Positions 33,862 through 44,107 of a DNA stretch of 64,000 nucleotides are shown here, piece after piece (position 1 is the first letter of the stretch; each line of letters begins with the position of its first letter). The stretch covers positions 42,495,155-42,559,154 of the forward strand of contig CM066994.1 of the NCBI GenBank assembly GCA_033977485.1. The letters run 5' to 3'. Below the pieces are notes generated by a model, which was not told the DNA's origin, ran no database searches, and saw only the letters and a list, made by a program, of their open reading frames with translations. The position numbers and the translations under genes are program-made. Origin of the DNA: Hydrangea macrophylla (lineage: Eukaryota; Streptophyta; Magnoliopsida; Cornales; Hydrangeaceae).

Positions 33862-35784
33862 ATGTCTGATAGTTCCGTCCACGGAATTTTTGGAAATCCT
33901 CTATATTCATCTAATTCTTCCAGTTCTAGTAACCCTGTCACCACTCCAACTGAATCAATGGATGATAATCAGAGTGAACATGGTGACAATGTTGTGGTAC
34001 CAGCTGATGATTCACTACGTCCGTTGTGCGATCTCATGCAACCAGAACACGCACCTACTCCTTCTTGCATTCTCATTCCCCCACATGCTGGCGAATTTCA
34101 ATTTCGCAATGGGATGATTCAACTCCTCCCAACATTTCATGGGATGGAAAGCGAGAAGGCATATCTACACGTTAAGGATTTCGAGGATGTTTGTAAAACA
34201 TTCTCCCAAACTTGTCCTGTAGATGTGACACGCTTAATGTCATTTCCCTTCACCTTGAAGGATAAAGCGAAGGCGTGGTTACTCACCCTAAAACCGAATT
34301 CAATCTTCACATGGCATGCGATGAACACTGCGTTTTTGAAGAAATTCTTTCCACCTCGCATGACCATAGAGCTAAAACGCCAAATAAGTTCATACAAGCA
34401 GAGGAGCAATGAAACCTTCACCCAAACTTGGGAGCGTTTCAAAGATTTGCTTCTCTCATGTCCCCACCACGGATATGAAAAATGGCGTACCATCAGTCAC
34501 TTCTATGAAGGACTAAATGGTGAAACGAAAAAGTTGGTCGAAACTATGAGCTCTGGACCATTCCTTCGAAAGAACACCGAAGAGGCAGAAGCTCATTTTG
34601 AGTGGTTAGATGAACATGCTCATGAATGGTCTAACTCTGAAGATACACCTCGAACTCAAATATCGAGTGTGGAAGATAAGAGTTTGTACCAATTGAAGAG
34701 TGAAGATCATCTGATGAACAAATACGAAGAACTGGCAAAGAAGGTAGAAGAACTAGGGATGCGAGGAGAGAGCTTTAGGCAGGTTATGCCCGAGGAACCA
34801 TGCGGCATATGCAACATGTTGGGACATACAACTCAATACTGTCCTAATGTGCCGTATTTTCAAGAGCAGGTCCCTATGGAGATGAATGCCATGCATGGTT
34901 TTCGAGGGGCGGGGAATTCCAACAATAACTTTCAAAGTAACAATAGATGGAATCACCCCGGTTTTGATTGGAGAAATAATGCTGGGACCCAAAATCAATA
35001 TCAACAGCAGCCCTACAACAACAATCAATATCAAGGGCAAAACAATAGACCGTCCCAGCAATACAATCAAAACAGAACCAATAACTACAATCAAGCTCAA
35101 CCCTCCAATGCACCACAGACCAATACCTATGTACCACCACACAAGAAGGTACAAGAAGAAGAGTCACTTGCTAATGCCAATCTAACGCAGCAACTCATAC
35201 AGATGATGAGTAGAATGTCTGCCACGTTAGAAAGGATAGATGCACGGCAAGAGGGTTCAGGAGGAACATTCCCTGCCCAACCACTTCTGAACCCCAGGGG
35301 ACATAACAATGGTCCTAACAATCAAGAATATGCTAAAGTCGTGACTACGCTGAGAAGCGGAAAAATCATAGAGAAAAGCATGCCTCTGTCTACACCCGAA
35401 GTGTACAAAGAAGAGGAAGTGGTGGATAATGAGCTTGAGCAACCATCTACTCAAGAGGAGGAGCCGTCTACTAATGACGAGGCAATAAAGGCAAACATTG
35501 AAGCTCCTAGAGTAGAGGAAGAAGTTGAGCAAAGGCCTGGAAAGGAGTCTGTTGAGGATGAACCACCAAAATGCCCTTTTCCTGCACCTTATCCTCAACG
35601 GTTGAAGAAACCCAAGAATGAGACGAAGAATCAAGAGTTTCTGGAATTGTTTAAACAAGTCAAAATTAACCTTCCACTCCTAGATGCTATCAAGCAAGTG
35701 CCGGCCTATGCTAAGTATCTCAAAGATCTATGCACGGTCAAGAGTAGGCAAAGTGTGAAGAAACATGCTTATGTCGCATGCTAA
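33862..35784 (+). CDS. Athila-type Gag, ends at in-frame TAA
   Basis: 640 codons. The capsid-type domain covers about residues 80-260, with LLPTFHGMESEKAYLHVKDF, KAWLLTLKPNSI and FLKKFFPPRMT. A CCHC knuckle begins at C314 (CGICNMLGHTTQYC). An Asn/Gln-rich linker (about 340-420) and an acidic stretch (about 515-570) follow. Then comes the typical Athila block KCPFPAPYPQRLKKP, leading to LPLLDAIKQVPAYAKYLKDL. The TAA at 35782-35784 interrupts the same frame that carries protease downstream, so it is probably a mutation within gag-pol rather than the natural end. Confidence 0.88.
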   Translation: MSDSSVHGIFGNPLYSSNSSSSSNPVTTPTESMDDNQSEHGDNVVVPADDSLRPLCDLMQPEHAPTPSCILIPPHAGEFQFRNGMIQLLPTFHGMESEKAYLHVKDFEDVCKTFSQTCPVDVTRLMSFPFTLKDKAKAWLLTLKPNSIFTWHAMNTAFLKKFFPPRMTIELKRQISSYKQRSNETFTQTWERFKDLLLSCPHHGYEKWRTISHFYEGLNGETKKLVETMSSGPFLRKNTEEAEAHFEWLDEHAHEWSNSEDTPRTQISSVEDKSLYQLKSEDHLMNKYEELAKKVEELGMRGESFRQVMPEEPCGICNMLGHTTQYCPNVPYFQEQVPMEMNAMHGFRGAGNSNNNFQSNNRWNHPGFDWRNNAGTQNQYQQQPYNNNQYQGQNNRPSQQYNQNRTNNYNQAQPSNAPQTNTYVPPHKKVQEEESLANANLTQQLIQMMSRMSATLERIDARQEGSGGTFPAQPLLNPRGHNNGPNNQEYAKVVTTLRSGKIIEKSMPLSTPEVYKEEEVVDNELEQPSTQEEEPSTNDEAIKANIEAPRVEEEVEQRPGKESVEDEPPKCPFPAPYPQRLKKPKNETKNQEFLELFKQVKINLPLLDAIKQVPAYAKYLKDLCTVKSRQSVKKHAYVAC

Positions 35785-35808
35785 GCAAGTGCGATCATTC
35801 AAAATGAG

Positions 35809-36399
35809 TTGCCTCCAAAACTCAAAGACCCCGGTACACCTACTGTCTCATGTAGAATTGGGAATCAAAGGATAGATAATGCACTCCTCGATCTAGGAGT
35901 AAGCGTGAACCTGCTGCCATATTCAGTCTATAAACAGCTAGGGTTGGGTGAACTCAAACCCACTCGAGTCGCTTTGCAATTGGCAGACAGATCTGTGAAG
36001 TACCCTAGAGGGGTGTTAGAGGACGTCCTTGTCCAAATAGACTCTTTTGTCTTTCCGGTTGATTTCGTGATATTGGACATAGAACCTGTGTCTAATCCTG
36101 GTGCACACATCCCGGTTATCTTTGGACGTCCATTCCTCAACACCATTGATGCCACAATCAAGATTAGAAGTGGTATCATGACTATCGTATTCGGGAACAT
36201 GACATTGAATGTCAAAATTTTTTCTAATCCCCGACCTGAGGAATACGATGATGAGGAAGAAATTCATTACATTGACACAGTCATTGAAGATGAAGTTGAC
36301 TTGGTCGAACACATCCTTGAAGTCTTCGTGGATGATGTTTCAGTGTTTCACCATAGCTTTGAAGATTGCCTCAGCAATCTCGAGCATGTATTAATGTGA
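35809..36399 (+). pseudogene. Athila-type protease fused to truncated RT
   Basis: In frame with the Gag ORF. The protease part has LPPKLKDPGTPTVSCRIG and an active-site region LLDLGVSVNLLPYSVY, where relatives usually have DLGAS. Flap-like sequence LADRSVKYPRGVLEDVLVQI and IPVIFGRPFL follow. After an acidic stretch the frame goes straight to EVFVDDVSVFHHSFEDCLSNLE, the RT catalytic region. The whole N-terminal half of RT (fingers and first palm motifs) is missing, so an in-frame deletion near 36300 is likely. It ends at TGA 36397-36399, where relatives have an Arg codon before CE. Confidence 0.8.
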
Positions 36400-36420
36400 T
36401 GTGAGGATAAACACCTAGTT

Positions 36421-37254
36421 TTGAATTGGGAAAAGTGTCACTTTATGGTGACCAAGGGAATAGTCCTCGGCCATATAATCTCCGATGAAGGAATCCAAGT
36501 GGATAAGGCCAAAATTGACATAATCTCAAATCTACCTGTCCCCCGTACAGTGAGAGACATCCGTTCGTTCTTGGGGCATGCGGGATTTTATCGTCGGTTT
36601 ATCCAGAACTTCAGTGCAATCTCTCGACCTCTTTGTCAACTTCTTGTCAAAGATGCACCATTCGAGTGGTCAGAAAGTTGCCAAAAGTCCTTCGAGGATC
36701 TAAAAGAGCTCCTCACCACCGCACCTATAATACAAGCACCCGACTGGAGTTTGCCTTTCGAATTAATGTGCGATGCTAGTGATTACGCCATTGGCGCAGT
36801 CCTAGGCCAGAGAAAGGACAGTAAGCCATATGTGATATACTATGCCAGCCGAACTTTGAATGAAGCTCAAATGAATTATACAACTACAGAAAAGGAGCTG
36901 CTGGCTGTAGTATTCGCCTTGGACAAGTTTAGGTCTTATCTAATAGGGTCACCAATCGTCTGTTTTACAGATCACTCGGCCCTCAAGTATCTGCTGTCTA
37001 AGAAAGACGCTAAACAACGGCTCATTCGCTGGATACTCTTACTCCAAGAGTTTGATCTAACAATCAAAGATAAGAAAGGAGTAGAGAATGTGGTTGCGGA
37101 CCATTTGTCACGATTGACTTTTGTCGACAATGCTGAATCCCAATCCATTAAGGATGAGTTTCCGGACGAACAGCTACTGGCAGTAAGTGGTCTGCCTTGG
37201 TATGCTGATATCGTGAACTACCTTGTCACGGGAGAAACCCCGAATCATTGGTAG
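36421..37254 (+). pseudogene. Athila-type RT C-terminus and RNase H
   Basis: Same frame as the preceding part; open from 36400. RT thumb/connection: [20 protein letters not shown] and [17 protein letters not shown]. RNase [46 protein letters not shown] and VVADHLSRL. Ends at TAG (37252-37254), followed by a frameshift at about 37290-37300 in a T run that puts integrase in another frame. Confidence 0.85.
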
Positions 37255-37274
37255 AACCAAGACAGAAAACGGTT

Positions 37275-38491
37275 CCTCTCGTTCGCGCGTCATTTTTTTT
37301 GATGACCCATATCTTTTCAAGTACTGTGCTGATCAGGTTATCAGGCGCTGCGTCCCCAATGAGGATATAACTGTAATTTTAGCATCATGTCATTCTGAGG
37401 CATGCGGTGGCCACTTCGCTTCACAGAAGACCGCACAAAAAGTTCTACAAAGCGGTTTTTACTGGCCCACAATTTTTAAAGATGCGTATTTCTTTTGCAA
37501 GACATGCCAACGCTGTCAAAAGCTTGGAACTATTTCTAAAAGGAATTCTATGCCTTTAACCCCTATCATCACAATTGAGATATTCGATTGTTGGGGCATA
37601 GATTTTATGGGCCCATTTCCCAAGTCTAATAACTGTGAATACATACTCCTTGCTGTAGAGTATGTGTCAAAATGGGTTGAAGCAATACCAACGAGACGCA
37701 ATGACCACAGAACGGTCATGTCCTTTCTAAGAGAGCATATCCTGTCTCGTTTTGGAACTCCGAAAGCTTTACTAAGTGACCAAGGCAAGCATTTCTGCAA
37801 TAAGGCTTTGGAGTCACTTCTCAAGAAATACGGAGTCCACCATAAAATCGCTCTTGCCTATCATCCACAATCGAATGGGCAAGCGGAATTGGCTAACCGA
37901 GAAATCAAGCATATTCTCGAAAAGACGGTTAGCTCCAACCGAAAGGACTGGGCATACAAGCTGACCGACGCTTTATGGGCATACCGTACTGCCTATAAGA
38001 CGAATCTAGGTATGTCTCCGTATAGATTGGTTTACGGGAAAGCTTGCCACCTCCCTGTTGAAATTGAGCATAAAGCTTACTGGGCGACACGCTCATTGAA
38101 CTTTGATATCCAAGAGGGAGGTCAGTTACGTAAGCTCCAACTTGCAGAGCTAGAGGAAATACGACGAGATGCGTATGACTCTGCAAGGTTGCATAAGGAA
38201 AGGTTGAAGGCTCGCCACGATCGTACGATCTTTCGTAAATCATTTGAGCCGGGGCAGAAAGTTTTGCTGTACGACTCTCGCCTCCACCTTTACCTAGGAA
38301 AGCTCCGTTCCCGTTGGACAGGCCCGTTCATTGTAAAAACTGTCTTTCCACACGGGGCGGTTGAGCTCGTCAATCCAAAGAACGATGATAGTTTCAAGGT
38401 CAATGGCCAGAGGTTGAAACCGTTCTTGGAGAACTTCCAAACTGAAGTTGAGCACATCCAGCTGGATGAGCCCAACTATTCTCCCACTTAA
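37275..38491 (+). pseudogene. Athila-type integrase
   Basis: Open from about 37223 in this frame, but homology starts near 37300 at [16 protein letters not shown]. The zinc-binding region includes [11 protein letters not shown] and CKTCQRCQ. The catalytic triad is intact (numbering from the ATG at 37223): D127 ([10 protein letters not shown]), D186 (LSDQGKHF) and E222 ([10 protein letters not shown]), a D-D-35-E spacing. The C-terminal GPF module is seen in [12 protein letters not shown]. Because of the upstream stops and frameshift it cannot be translated as part of Gag-Pol. Confidence 0.85.
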
Positions 38492-40224
38492 AATCCAAAG
38501 TGGAGTTCCATTTTGTTGTTGTATTCCTTATCTTTCCCTGCATTTTAGTTTCTCTCTGTTGTTTTTTTTTGTTTTTAATTCTTTGTTCGTTCTTTTAGTA
38601 TTTGTGTTCTCGTTCTAATCCGCTTTACCTTAAACCACTCAATTGCAGGTGCATAAATGCGAGGTGACGATGTTCATTCTATCGGTTCATGGGCTGATTC
38701 AGAATGTCGTTGTGGCACCTGGACTGAGGGTAAACTCACACCCTACCCCTTGCTTCATCAAGACCCTGAAGCTCACACTCTCATTGATGCTGCCCAAGGG
38801 TACCTTCCATACCCACCGGCCCTCCTTGACATCAATCCATATAAAAATATGGAATTTCATGATGACGATGATGTGGATGAGAAAGAAGACCTTTACATGG
38901 GGAGAATGGCGGATGATGCACTCATGGCACAATGAGAAAATAATGATATGTGGGAGCCATGGGAAGATCATAACCTCCAGGATGTCATCCCGGAACGTCA
39001 CAATGCAGTTTTTGTTTTTGTTGACGACTTCCTTGTTCCCGAGTTGGTCCCATACCGCTATGTGTACCTGAGCTTTCTGCTATTCAGGCTCCAATGCCCC
39101 TTACCAGCTAGTGCATTTTGAGAATCTATGCCAATAGTGAGGTTGGAACTTAGTCACATTTCTTTTTATTTTGTTCCTGTTCCTTGTTTTTCTTTTCGTG
39201 TTTAATCATTGTTTCTTGTGTTCCGTTATCTTAATCTCGGTTTGTTTGTCTTTTGTCGTTTCCTTGTCCAGGATTGTCACTATATTTCTCAATGGTATTC
39301 CGGTGTTCCTTCCACATCAGCTGTTCCATGGGGCTCGCACGCAATCTCCTGGCACCCCACCGCAAGAGAAAGAACAACTGCGGATTTTCACACCATTATC
39401 TATGTCTCCACCGCAGTCTCCTCTCATGTGCACACCTCATTCCCTAGCGACTCCAGACATGCTGAATGACACTCTTGCCGCTTTCAGATTATTTTGGGAA
39501 CGGGAATTGTCAAGTTTGGCGTCCAATCTCGAAGATCTGGTGGTGTTCGAAGCAATGGAAGACGAAGAAGTTTTCGTGTTGAAAGTTTAGTGTTTCACTT
39601 CAGTTTTGTTTTGTCATTTTCATTTTTCTCAATTGAAGTGTAATTCTGGGCAAATGATTTTTAGTTTGGTTTTTATTTTAGTTTTTCTATGTAATAAGGT
39701 CTACGGATCACGTGGGGAGTTATAATTTTGCAAATTGACTGCATTTTGAATCTTTTATTACTAAATCTTTGCAATTTTATCTTTTGGTGATGTCCATTCT
39801 GGCCTACATGTCTGTGGTTGAACTGCTTTTAAGTATCTCTGCATGTCCAGATCTGTGTCTGATAGTTGGGGGTGTTTTGGTTCAATTCTCCAATAAGTTC
39901 TATAAATTTTTGAGTTCGATCGATTTAACCCCTTTCGATTGATCAAAACCCCTGAAAGCTCGAGCGCTTGAACTCGTTCTTAAATCGATTGAGAGTTTTG
40001 CTGTCGATCGATCGAACTGTGTTCGATCGATCGAGCACTGTTTTAAACAAGGCGTCTGCAGAACATCTCTTCATTTCCCTCACTCTCACACACTCGATCG
40101 CTCAAGCACAGAGGAGGGGGACGACTCGGCAATTTCGTGACTTCCGACATCAATTGGCGGCCAAGGTCACCCCCACAATCGTCCTCTACGTCCTATCACC
40201 CCGCGGGTCTCCTTTTACACCGAG
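38492..40224 (+). other. Athila spacer between pol and third ORF, with small frames
   Basis: Non-conserved region with three candidate small frames: 38657-38935 (92 codons, Asp/Glu-rich end, right after TTGCAG at 38643-38648), 39171-39590 (139 codons) and 39968-40228 (86 codons). Each follows or contains a pyrimidine stretch with AG, so they might be exons of a spliced RNA, but none matches a family I know. CGATCG-type palindromes lie at 39915-40040. Confidence 0.4.
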
Positions 40225-40562
40225 GTAGGCTCCACTAGCCCTTTGTCTTTCATTTTATTAGAAAAATCTCAAGGGGGTGTCCCCTTGGTCGTAGGATTTC
40301 TCCCTTGTAGTTATTTTTTTTCTTTCATTTTCGTTTTCCCATTCGTTTTTGCGATCGCAGCACATCGCTGTGTTTGATCGATCAAACTGTTTTCGATCGA
40401 TCGAAGCTGAAATGTTTGATCGATCGAACTATGCTCAAGCGATCGAATCCTACTCCAGTTCAAGCGATCGAACTAAGTTAGATCGATCGAACTAGAGCAG
40501 TAGCAGTTTCTTTCTTTTTTCTTCCCTGTTCTAATCTGTGTCGTGTTGCGTTCTATTTTCAG
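40225..40562 (+). other. Candidate intron upstream of the third ORF
   Basis: A donor-like GAG|GTAGGC (GT at 40225) and an acceptor-like TTCTATTTTCAG (AG at 40561-40562) behind a long pyrimidine tract bracket 338 bp. The ATG of the third ORF is 11 bases after the acceptor. Athila-type elements are thought to express their third ORF from a spliced RNA; the exact sites here are inference. The intron contains a CGATCG palindrome cluster (40340-40500). Confidence 0.4.
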
Positions 40563-40572
40563 GGCTGCCACG

Positions 40573-41994
40573 ATGAATCCAGTAACTGGCTACCACAAGT
40601 TCAAGCCCCTCAGCCTCACTATACCTGATCCGGTACCCGCACATGGGTTCTGGAATGCTGAGGATCAGGTATGGTACGAGCGTTATTTCCAGACGCGGAA
40701 GGTGATGATTGACCGTCCTATCGAGTCTGCTTGGTCGGAGCACCCGTGGTTCCTGACACGGATTCGCTCCATGCCCCACTGGTTCCATATACTCTCGCTG
40801 GCCAAGAGAGTAAATCTGTCATGGATACGAGGAGCGTGTGCAACGATGATACGCGACCCGCACGCACCATTCACACATCATGCTTTCTTCCGGGGTCGGG
40901 CGTTCGTCATCAGTCCCACTACAGTTTTGGCCGCCTTGGGGGTACCAGAGGTACCAGATTATATTTGCCCCCATCGGCCTGACGCACTTGAGACCCCACC
41001 ATCTGCCATTATCCGCGAGCTCACCGGAGGCGCCGTTCCTTCTTGGAATGGCGAGGCTTTGATTGAGGACCACTTCCTTACCGACGACTACCACATGCTT
41101 CACCTGGTCCTCAGCAATTGTCTCTTGGTGACCTCTTATCAAGAGAAGATCGCGGCTTGGTATGCGCGAGTTTTATTTGCAGTAGGGACAGGACAGCCGG
41201 TCTGCTTACCACGGCTTTATATCGACTTCATGGTCCATCCCACCCGCTTCATTGCCTCCAAGAAGCACCTGAAAGGTGCTTGGGCGATTCACAGAGTTAT
41301 GGCTCAGGTCGGTTTTCCTGAGCTTGCTAGAGACGACCTTCGTGCTTTCCCCAGCCGATTCGGTGAGGCAGTGGCTCGCCGCTCAGACGCCCAGAAGAGG
41401 AAGCGAAAAGGAAAAGGGAAAGCGAAGGTGGGGGCAAAGAAGAAGAGGCGTGGTGGGACAGACACAGAGGCTGGAGCTTCAAGGACGCCCACAGAGGCCG
41501 AGGAGCTTGATACAGACGATGAGGAGGAGGATCCGGTTGCTGCTGCTCAGCAGTTCGAGTTGCGACAGCGGTCGCAGACTCAGGCCCAGGGAGAGTCTTC
41601 TTCCTCTGTGCCTCTCCCTACAGTTTATGAGCTGCTATTGGAGGAGAGAGAGGCCAGAATTAGACTTGAGGGCCCGATGGATCAGCTGCAGACCTTGCTT
41701 GATTCTATATTGATTCAGATTGGGGTCGATCAGGCCGTTCACTCTGCTCACCATCCTACGACTACCCCGTCTGCACTGCCTGCTGCCGATCCATCATTTT
41801 CTGCTGCTCCTGCTCCTACTCCTACAGGTCTATCCACTTCTTCTCCTACTGCCGATCCATCACTTTCTGCTCCACTCACTGCTGATCTTCCATCCCCGTC
41901 TACTGCTGTTGCACCTGCTACTGCACCACCGCCATCTGCACCCATTGACATTCCTTCTGACGTGGCTGATGATAATCCGTCGGGAGCCGCGTAG
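40573..41994 (+). CDS. Athila third ORF (env position), putative plant transposon protein
   Basis: 473 codons from the ATG at 40573; the frame is open from 40543, but the upstream ATG lies in the presumed intron. The first about 270 residues are globular, with WFHILSLAKRVNLSWIRG, VLAALGVPEVPDYICP and YARVLFAVGTGQPVCLP. They resemble the domain often named putative plant transposon protein in Athila-related sequences (from memory). A basic Lys/Arg-rich stretch (about 285-305) looks like a nuclear localisation signal. Next come an acidic EELDTDDEEED part and a Pro/Ala/Ser/Thr-rich tail. No transmembrane helix is evident before the stop. It is free of stops and GC-richer than gag-pol, unlike the rest of this broken element. 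Confidence 0.7.
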   Translation: MNPVTGYHKFKPLSLTIPDPVPAHGFWNAEDQVWYERYFQTRKVMIDRPIESAWSEHPWFLTRIRSMPHWFHILSLAKRVNLSWIRGACATMIRDPHAPFTHHAFFRGRAFVISPTTVLAALGVPEVPDYICPHRPDALETPPSAIIRELTGGAVPSWNGEALIEDHFLTDDYHMLHLVLSNCLLVTSYQEKIAAWYARVLFAVGTGQPVCLPRLYIDFMVHPTRFIASKKHLKGAWAIHRVMAQVGFPELARDDLRAFPSRFGEAVARRSDAQKRKRKGKGKAKVGAKKKRRGGTDTEAGASRTPTEAEELDTDDEEEDPVAAAQQFELRQRSQTQAQGESSSSVPLPTVYELLLEEREARIRLEGPMDQLQTLLDSILIQIGVDQAVHSAHHPTTTPSALPAADPSFSAAPAPTPTGLSTSSPTADPSLSAPLTADLPSPSTAVAPATAPPPSAPIDIPSDVADDNPSGAA

Positions 41995-44107
41995 ATTTTT
42001 CTGGGAAGGGGGTGGTGTTATTGTACTTTTGATTATATGTTTATTTTTGTTGTACTATTTTTGGTGGGTGTGTTATGGTTGGACATGTGGGACAGTTCTT
42101 TATTTTGGTTAGTTTGGTTATGTATGAATATTATTTATCACTGCTTTTATTTTATTCCTTTACCATTCCAGTGGTTTGTATTGTTTGGATCATGGTTTTA
42201 TTACTTTATCTTTATCTATTGATCCTTGTTGTTTTGGAGATTGTGTTCTATATTTCTATGCCAGGTTGCTATGCTTGTTATCATCGCATTGCTTTATACA
42301 GGTGATACCCATCTATTTTAATTATTGAAAATCAACTTCTGGGGACTTTGTTGTTTTCAGTTGGGGGTAGGGGATACTAATAGATAGGTATACACCCGTA
42401 ATGATCATATTTTGCACTTGGATATGTCTTAAATTTAATTAGAATGCGGTCTGGTAAAATTTTGAAAATTTTTAATATTGAATCTTATTGATAGAATAAC
42501 TCTGAATAATCTCTCCTGCTTGTTAATTAGGCGATGACACATTTGTAGTATTCTTATCTTTTTATGGATTAAGTTCACGCGTTTTCTGTTATCACTGAGA
42601 TGGATTGCATGTGTGAAGCTATTATGTATCCAATACTTTTATGCACTAATTGGCAGCTATGTAGAAAACCTGAAAACTGAGTTAATATGCCTATTGTGCC
42701 AAAAGAACAAGTAGTGGAAGCTAATAACCCTTAGTGAGCTATTGAGCCAATCGTCATTTCTGAGGGAATTCTCATACAATTTTGAATGGTCTTTCTTGTT
42801 TATACTTAGTAAATTCGTTGTAAATGTCTCAGTTTTTCTTTAAAAGTTTTGACTGCTTGTTAGAGGAGAACGTTCAGGACTTACCAATTACACTCAATGA
42901 ACACTTAAGTGCTAAAAATTGAAAGTTGAGAAAATGATTTAAGCCATCGTTTACCCATTCTTTAACCTGATATAGCTTTCACCTGCATTCATTGAAATGT
43001 TTCATCCCTGATCCCACACCAACTAAATATTTCCAATATGATTACAAAGAATCCAAGTCCTTGATCTATACATTGACCTCAATGAGCCGTATTATACATT
43101 TATTAAGAATGAAGTCATCAAAGTAGGTGAAGTGGAAGGAAGTAGTTGTGGGTCAGTTCATCAAAAAAAAAAAAAGATGAATGATGAATGAAGGAAAAGA
43201 AAAAGAGCATATGAAATAAATGGGAGATTGGGTTGAGAGATGAAAAGAATAAAAAGAGAAGTTGAAATTCCATCACATACTGAAGGGCACATTCTTCTCT
43301 ACAACACCCTCACCTACTAACTAAAAGCAAAAATTCAAAGTCTCAAAGATTCTCAACAATAAATTTGAACATGAAAGTGTGAATTGAGTTATCCACGGTA
43401 TTTCGTTCCTCTAGTAAGTAGTGTTCTATTCATGAGACTGTATACTCTTAAATGTCCGTTTTTCATAGAGTCAAGTATGGAAGCATTAGCACCCAGAATA
43501 TCAGCCTTATCAAAGCTTTCATACGGTGTGCGGTCATTGTAAAGCAAGTTTCTGAGAGACGTTCTTTTTGAGTGTGACCAATGTGAGAGTTGAGTTGAAA
43601 CTGCGAGTTTTTCAAGGCGCAATAGTCTAAATAACTCTTAATAGGGTTGGACGTATGGTTGTTAAACTCACACACACACGGGTGCATGATGGTGATACAT
43701 ATATTATATTTTACTTGGTGATATAAGGGAGCATGTAGATTTCTTTCATGGGTTGATTGAGGATAGTATATCTTTGTAGAGTCAAAGTAACAGTTTTATG
43801 GAGGGGGAATTCTACAAGTTATTCTAAATCTTTTTGAGCTTAAAATTGGAGAATTTTGTGGGTATATTCACTGTAAACCCTCACGAGACAACACTCGTCC
43901 ACTAGGGAGAGCCTAGGGGTTTAACGGCCTGTTGCATTCGCTAAATGCAACCGCGATTCCTGCGAAAGTGAGTTAGGAATTTTCTCTCTCTCTTAGTTTG
44001 GGTTATTTTTAGTTTTCCTTTGTTTTTCTTAGTCATGGTAGTATTAGTTTAGTAGTTTTTATTTTCGCTTTATCGCTAGGGACTAGCAATAAGCTAGTTG
44101 GGGGTTG
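41995..44107 (+). other. Athila 3' non-coding region
   Basis: T/G-rich directly after the third ORF; its frame stays open to TGA at 42220-42222 and would encode a very hydrophobic peptide. Further right is A-rich DNA with poly-A (43165-43175) and a purine-rich stretch (43140-43260). No gene recognised. It ends in the polypurine tract AGTTGGGGGTTG (44096-44107). Confidence 0.6.

Noticed and set aside
34137..35658. Several minus-strand frames of 95-133 codons opposite Athila gag
   Set aside because: Shadows of the gag reading frame on the other strand.
42075..42305. Hydrophobic 76-codon frame (+) after the Athila third ORF
   Set aside because: All three frames are open and hydrophobic because the DNA is T/G-rich; no reason to prefer this frame as a gene.
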